NCBI RefSeq assembly: GCF_035083965.1
Contig: NC_089732.1
Span: 3,363,383 to 3,427,382, forward strand
Length of the DNA stretch: 64,000 nucleotides
DNA from: Branchiostoma lanceolatum
Taxonomy: Eukaryota > Chordata > Leptocardii > Amphioxiformes > Branchiostomatidae
Direction of reading: 5' to 3'
Shown: piece by piece, positions 58,401 to 64,000 of the stretch
Layout: each line of letters opens with the position of its first letter
Numbering within the stretch: the first letter of the stretch is position 1
Made by a program: the position numbers and the translations under genes
The notes under the pieces: generated by a model
The model's database searches: none
Told to the model about the DNA's origin: nothing
What the model saw: only the letters and a program-made list of their open reading frames with translations

Positions 58401-61400
58401 TAGATAGAATTCTTTTCGTTTTGCAGCTCCAGAGTGGGAATATTGGCGTCATGTTTCAATACTCCTATGGTCTGGAGGCAGAAACTGCTAACGTGTTACT
58501 GGCCTCTACGGTAAGGTCAAGTTCGTGACGTTTTTTTATCTAGTTGAATAAAAAGAAACGTCCTTTTAAGTTGGTAAGCACTACCAATAGAAATGTGTAA
58601 CATAACATAACATAATTGCTAACATAATTGCACCAAGGCATATAATTACTACACCCTGAAAAGATACTTCCATTTCCAACCCAACGTCCCCCCAGTATAA
58701 TTCACTCATGTATATCTAAACTGTGCTTACCTGGGGGTGCTGCACTAGAGATATCTCAAATGTACTGTTTTTCAAAATGACGGATTTATGTAACCTGGCG
58801 AATTAATGTTAATGGAGGTTACATTTGAAGTAACACTAGGTGCGTTTAGTTCCCTATTTATACCCGGAAAAAAGTTTTCGCCCATATATACTGTAAATCG
58901 TAAAAAGTAGCTGCAAAATGACAAAATGCATGCTGTAATTTGCAAAAAAAATATTTCGGAGGAAAGAAATTGATGTCTTAGAACGCCACAGTCAATTCCA
59001 AAGAATTAGAAGAAGTTCTGAGAGAACAAAAATTAAGAGCCTAATATACGTGGTCATGAAGTATGAACAAAACTAAACACACAGAGTATGGTATGCAGAA
59101 ACATACTCAGTCTATATTTCTGCATACCATACTCTTCGTGTTTAGTTTTGTTAATCCTTCATGACCACGTTTATGTCATAATGAGGGCAATTTTGGCGGG
59201 GGAACAAACCTTTTTTATTCGCACTCATGCATCAGTTTTGGGGTCTCCGGAGGATGTCATCCATATAATCAAATCAACATGGCCTTACCGATAGTAGACT
59301 GACAACAGTAGACAGACAAGTAAGACTTTGACTGACGTACCACAGTCAATCTCTTACATTTTGAATAGCTGATTTTAAAGGAACTTGGATCGGTCTATTG
59401 GTCACTAAAATACTATGTTATGCGATATGTTGAGTTAATGGATATATACATGTATCATATAACATTAACACTAGTTTCTTATTGATCCTTGCAGGTTACC
59501 TCCGTGTTAGCGATGTTCCCCTGGTACCTGTTCATGAAACGGTTTGGGAGAAAAGCCGTCATGTTCACCGGTGTTCTGGTGAGTTATGCACATATTTTAG
59601 AAAATAATTTGACAACGAACGTACTTTGTTTTTAGTTGAACAATTTCTGTGCAATGTAAATGTTGTCTTCTTTACACGGTAGCCATTTCTTGCCAACTTT
59701 TTTGCATCGGAAAGTAAAACCTGAATTTCATAACCTGTAGATTGACCGCTGGGAAAGTGTGCTATTCACTATATTTTTCTGATTCTGTCGAATTCAAATG
59801 ACACATGCTTAGGCTCATATATCATCTTACAATCTACTGAAATTATATTGCTTTAAATCGACTGTGACAGTCCCGAAACAGATCCTTTTAGTAGTGAAGT
59901 CACAGCTTCAAAACGACATAATCTATATTCCGTTATTTCAGATATTTATGGTTCCACACAACATCGTTTGGATGATCATGAGTGAAGAATTGTTCGGCAA
60001 CAGTCTGGCGACCGTGGCGTATGTGTCCAGCGTCTGGGGAGGGATAGGAGTTGGGTCTCTAACGATAGCCCCATTGTAAGTATGTGTCTGTGTAGCGACT
60101 AGTCAGATACTAGGTCCTGGATACTGGATTTCCTCCATTATACATGTAACACATGAGTAGCTAAATCGAGTACAAAAACAACATACAGCTGACAAAGTAC
60201 ATTCAAGTAGGTAGGTATATCGGAGGAGCCCTGACGGTTAGTCCATTGTACGCATGTGTTTGGGAATTCGAAAAGCCCATGGTATGTATCAATAAATGCA
60301 GGGCCACGAAATCATGCGCGCGTGTGTGTGGTGGGGGGTGGGGGGATGGTTCGCTAATAAAGTACTGATGAAATGACATTTTTCTTAGCCTGGGGGCCAT
60401 CCTCCGTAGTAACCGCTGGCTCTATCTTTTCGCTTACTAACCACGTGACGCATATACACAGACTCCGTGGTTAGCGAGCGAAAAGGTGGAGCCAGTGGAA
60501 ACTACGGAGGATGGCACCCAGGCTAATTTTTACTATCGTTTGTGTGAAAAACGACAATTGATGTGAATAATGGCCTTCTATGATGAAAACACCTCTGAGT
60601 CAGTATCAACCATCATTTGTCTACTCTGTGCCCTTCGGTGGGACGAATTAGCAACGGGTCGTAACGTCATAAAAAGCCATTATAACTGGTAATTATGAAG
60701 GGGGTCCTTTCCTTGACGTCACGAGCCGATCATTTCGTCATTGACTGTGTTTGCTTGTTTTACCACCAGTTTGATAACGGATGTTCTGGACGAATTTCAT
60801 CTGAAAACCGGAAAGAGAATGGAGGCTGTTTTCTACTCGATGGTCGCGTGCCTCGATGTTGTGGCAGACGCCATCGTCCTCGGAGCCTCCCAGCTCTTCC
60901 TACAGTAAGTATAAACACATGGGCCAAGGCTATCTGTCCTTTTAAGATAGCGCTTTTGAGGCCGTAGGGGTAGTGGGTTGTCATCCACAGTGTCTAGGGC
61001 ATGGTATTGGATGGCGGAGCTCATCCCACCGCCCTTTACCTCCCAAACTTCCTACACTAAGTAGACAAACATGGGCCAAGTCTATCTGAAAAAGGTAGGT
61101 AGGTAGTCCCATTAAGATAGCCCTTTTGAGGCCGTATGGGTAGTGGGTTGTCATCCACTGTGTCTAGGACACGATATTGGAAGGTGAGGTCCATCCCTCT
61201 CCTTCCACCGCCTTTTACCTCCCCAACCTAAGTCAGGTACCCAGGGAGGAGTGGGGAAAGTTGTGTAAAGTGCCTTTTCCAATGTCATGTCATGTTAGGG
61301 GATTCGAACTCAGGACCTCTGTATGAAACACCATAACCATTACGCCAACAAGGCACCACTGTAAGATAGGCAAATGCACAGAGGAGGATTTTATAATAAT

Positions 61401-62154
61401 ACATTTATCGCGAAATGTACGCAGTCCCATTTAGACATCCTTGTTGCCTCTTCTTACCCATGAAAAAAAACAAAGAAACAAACAAATTAACGGACATAGT
61501 TTATCCTTTTTTCTTGCAATAGGTTTGTAGACTACGACCCTAATCAGTGCGTCCAGCCGGATTCAGTTGGTTCCGGATTCCGGTATATCGGTACCGTGGG
61601 GCCGCTGGTTTGCATTGCCATCGCTTTGTTCTTCCTGTATCTGTACCCCATAACGGAGGAGAGTCGAAGGGCCACTGCGCAGGCGCTAAAAGAAAAGTGA
61701 GTTACGTTGATGAAGGATAGACATTCAGGTAATAAGATACCCCAAATGACAGTTACCCAAGAAAAAAATGTTATTCAGTTGCTTGGGTAACTGTCACTTG
61801 GAGTGACAAGTAAGTTAATTTGTCCTTTCGAAATCTGTTCCCCCTCCCCTCATCATGGTGGATATCATTAGGTAAGAAAGACAAATGGATACAACAAGCA
61901 ATTTTACAAGATTGTCGTTTAATGTCGCATTGAACTTTGCAATTTTGATAGATATGCAACTGATATTTTCGTTTCAATAGAACAAAATCAAGATGGTAGA
62001 TAACATAAATTGTGACAGCTCTCTTGTGTTGACACTGACATTCATTAATCCTGGACTTGTCTTTTATGATATTCTTATTTCCAACAGGAGAGAAAACGAA
62101 GAGAATCGCCCCATTTTGTCTGAACAACATGCCACCCTGCAGGCTTACACGTGA
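52453..62154 (+). CDS. MFSD2-like major facilitator (GPH family) transporter, 13 exons
   Basis: Complete 494-aa membrane transporter related to MFSD2A/MFSD2B (lysophospholipid and related lipid carriers). Exons: 52453-52575, 52989-53110, 53990-54116, 54287-54365, 55011-55153, 56992-57082, 57815-57936, 58427-58510, 59495-59578, 59942-60075, 60770-60904, 61523-61696, 62088-62154. All phases chain to one open frame ending in TGA. Motifs are NKLCYGIGSFPELTGAIGFY (TM1), GKLKPWMVASMIP (loop 2-3 and TM3), NALVMLATNDPQERDS (TM4-5 loop), KRFGRKAVMFTG (loop 8-9) and ITDVLDEFHLKTGKR (loop 10-11). The intron after exon 5 uses a GC donor (CAG|GCAAGT). Two AATAAA signals lie at 62309-62326. The cation-site acidic and basic residues of MFSD2A seem to be replaced (see findings). 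Substrate cannot be told from sequence; an MFSD12-like assignment is less likely. Confidence 0.9.
53143..53185 (+). repeat. (gaat)n microsatellite
   Basis: About ten units of aatg/gaat with one aataa variant, 30 bases after the exon 2 donor of the MFSD2-like gene. Confidence 0.9.
55955..56560 (-). mobile_element. 3' end of a CR1/L2-like LINE, minus strand
   Basis: One minus-strand frame reads KNSFIPYTSRLWNSLPRNVT then NAPTLSTFKARC before a stop, a classic LINE ORF2 C-terminus. It is followed by an AT-rich 3' UTR with ctaggctgacccagtgtaat. It is 5'-truncated and lies in intron 5 of the MFSD2-like gene. The start of the 1.9-kb repeats (agccaggcagctgaggcc) resembles this 3' UTR. Confidence 0.65.
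56573..56955. mobile_element. 380-bp imperfect hairpin element next to exon 6
   Basis: The left arm (cgtcaccggaacgtactgca, then gtatcccgtctata, atgcaacaggaaaaattatg, gtttaccaaacatcca) is mirrored on the right, with extra bases in the right arm. The apex is near 56755. The element ends about 35 bases before the exon 6 acceptor at 56991. Superfamily unresolved. Confidence 0.7.
57455..57690 (+). repeat. Partial family-2 SINE
   Basis: Contains cttgggaaaggcatcttaca, a body section with tcctttggataggatg, then gttaaagaacccaccacact and aggggtccttcccgatgtg, as in the copies at 12535 and 28470 but on the plus strand and without a clear A box. Confidence 0.55.
57963..58255 (+). repeat. Dispersed repeat, copy 3 of 3
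   Basis: Starts gtcatacctgggccg like the copy at 35765. It has inverted pieces (attcggatgttccgga near the start, gaacatccggattcgg later) suggesting a decayed fold-back element. It lies in intron 7 of the MFSD2-like gene. Confidence 0.5.
58690..58830 (+). repeat. Dispersed repeat shared with 1985-2130
   Basis: Same ordered motifs as the copy in the STAND NTPase gene: gagatatctcaaa, tactgtttttcaaa, gatttatgtaacctggcga, attaatgtt. In intron 8 of the MFSD2-like gene. Confidence 0.5.
59048..59170. mobile_element. 123-bp hairpin MITE
   Basis: Arms acgtggtcatgaa...aaaactaaacac...gtatggtatgcagaaa and their complement pair over nearly the whole length, with a loop of about 15 bases near 59110. Confidence 0.7.
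60385..60526. mobile_element. 142-bp hairpin MITE
   Basis: The left arm ttagcctgggggccatcctc, then cgtagt, ctggctct and ttttcgct, is mirrored on the right, ending cccaggctaa. The loop contains cacgtgacgcatata. It lies in intron 10 of the MFSD2-like gene. Confidence 0.7.
60893..61200 (+). repeat. Duplicated exon 11 end, donor and adjoining SINE tail
   Basis: The block beginning at the exon 11 end (cttcctacagtaagtataaa, acatgggccaaggctatctg, ttttaagatagc, ttttgaggccgtagggg) is repeated from about 61048 (cttcctacactaagtagaca, acatgggccaagtctatctg, and so on). In the second copy the donor GT is CT. Confidence 0.75.
61106..61365 (-). repeat. tRNA-derived SINE, family 1, minus strand
   Basis: Full minus-strand copy with the tail ggcctcaaaagggctat first (about 61115-61140) and the head gttcgaatcccc near 61300-61365. 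A tail-only copy is at 60938-61045. Confidence 0.6.
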
Positions 62155-62510
62155 TCAGAGAACCACGTCATCCATGCTTATACGTCATTAGATAACCACA
62201 TTATCTAGGCATTCACGTGATTAAAAGACAATGGCATCTAGACTTACACGTGATCACATGACTACTTCATCCATGCCTATGCGTGATCGAAGGACAATAT
62301 CAACTAGAATAAAACTTTGATGCAATAAAACCTTGAATCACCAGACTGTACACGTTTTCCTGGGTTCTAGCTTGGTGGTCGTTGAAAATTTGATCCGTGA
62401 ATACCTTTGTGTTGGTAAAAGGTTTAGCATTGTACTATGATTGATACCAACACAGATGAGCTTCCAAGATAACAATTGCTGCTTTCATGTAGAAAGTATA
62501 CAACAGCCTA
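62155..62510. other. 3' UTR of the MFSD2-like gene and spacer
   Basis: Short diverged repeats of acgtgatcagagaaccac, acgtgattaaaagacaatgg and gcgtgatcgaaggacaatat follow the stop codon. Two AATAAA signals (about 62309 and 62324) mark the likely transcript end near 62340. Confidence 0.6.
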
Positions 62511-62617
62511 GTCTAATTCAATGGGTTGGTCTTGAGGAACAGGCCGGGACTATTAGCCCTAAGCAAGACTTTGTGTACCGGAATCCGGTAGGGTGTCGTC
62601 TAGAGCCAGGCTGAACC
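62511..62617 (-). pseudogene. Broken copy of the CYP4 last exon end
   Basis: On the minus strand it matches 62886-62998 of the intact P450 exon (sense: ctcaagaccaacccattgaa, cctaccggattccggtacac). A deletion in the cccgtcccggtgcac region breaks the frame. Only the C-terminal end is duplicated; the haem motif is absent. It lies between the transporter and the intact gene. Confidence 0.75.
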
Positions 62618-62889
62618 GCAATAAAACGTTCTTTATATTTGCTGGTCAAAACTTAACAACGTATACAATGTGTAACAACGTATACAATGTGTCTCAACAA
62701 CAACAACTGCTCTCATGCAGCTAGCCTAGTCTAACAGCCCCACACAGAGCACGACCCTGATCCAATGTGAACACTGTTGCTGGAGGTTCAAGGCCCAAAT
62801 TGGGAACTACAGCCACATGAGGAGACATGCGACCCAACCTAGTGATGGATAACGGTGGTTGTCGCCAGGTTGACGGACGAACCACCAGT

Positions 62890-63981
<1,092 letters not shown>

Positions 63982-64000
63982 CTGCGGACAGATGAAAATA

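Noticed and set aside
61740..61800. Short inverted repeat tgacagttacccaag / cttgggtaactgtca
   Set aside because: Only 15-bp arms in an intron; too small to call an element.

Overview
The window looks like cephalochordate (amphioxus, Branchiostoma) nuclear DNA. It has small, well-bounded exons with GT-AG introns, dense simple repeats and tRNA-derived SINEs, many fold-back DNA elements, and gene families expanded in amphioxus: a DUF4062-NACHT-TPR STAND NTPase, a TRADD-N-like small protein, and an LRR receptor whose tail carries the NTYWPW-type repeat I associate with Branchiostoma predicted proteins. The species call is recognition from memory, not a search. There is no sign of prokaryotic organisation.

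Layout. (1) 1-1170: upstream DNA with dispersed repeats. (2) 1171-21976, plus strand: a 24-exon STAND NTPase gene related to TTC41 and nephrocystin-3. It encodes an MGCGAS amino terminus, DUF4062, a NACHT ATPase and TPR-like helices, and it ends in one of two homologous last exons (18850-19107 or 21716-21976). Its introns hold a TTAA-flanked piggyBac-like element, SINEs, a Harbinger-like hairpin, minisatellites and three tandem duplications that copy exon edges with their splice sites. (3) 21977-26682: intergenic DNA with a 280-bp hairpin. (4) 26683-27748, plus strand: a two-exon gene for a 231-aa protein with a possible TRADD-N-like fold. (5) 27749-33097: repeats, including the first of two 1.9-kb direct repeats. 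(6) 33098-47346, minus strand: an LRR transmembrane receptor gene split inside its coding sequence by an 11,231-bp DNA transposon (34344-45574). The transposon has 223-bp terminal inverted repeats, identical by eye, and a perfect 7-bp target-site duplication. The receptor also has a one-base frameshift near 46936. (7) 47347-52452: intergenic DNA with the second 1.9-kb repeat. (8) 52453-62154, plus strand: a complete 13-exon MFSD2-like (GPH family) transporter, 494 aa, with one GC-AG intron. (9) 62511-63981, minus strand: the last three exons of a CYP4-type cytochrome P450 and a broken copy of its last exon, tail-to-tail with the transporter.

The STAND NTPase, the TRADD-N-like protein and the LRR receptor with repeated YxxI/V tail motifs are all of types used in innate sensing and death-fold signalling, so 1-47 kb may be an immune-type neighbourhood. 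That is inference from family type and proximity. The transporter and the P450 are ordinary lipid-metabolism genes. The most notable single item is the young-looking 11.2-kb transposon in the receptor exon: both sides of the insertion are open in the same frame, and no transposase is recognisable inside.
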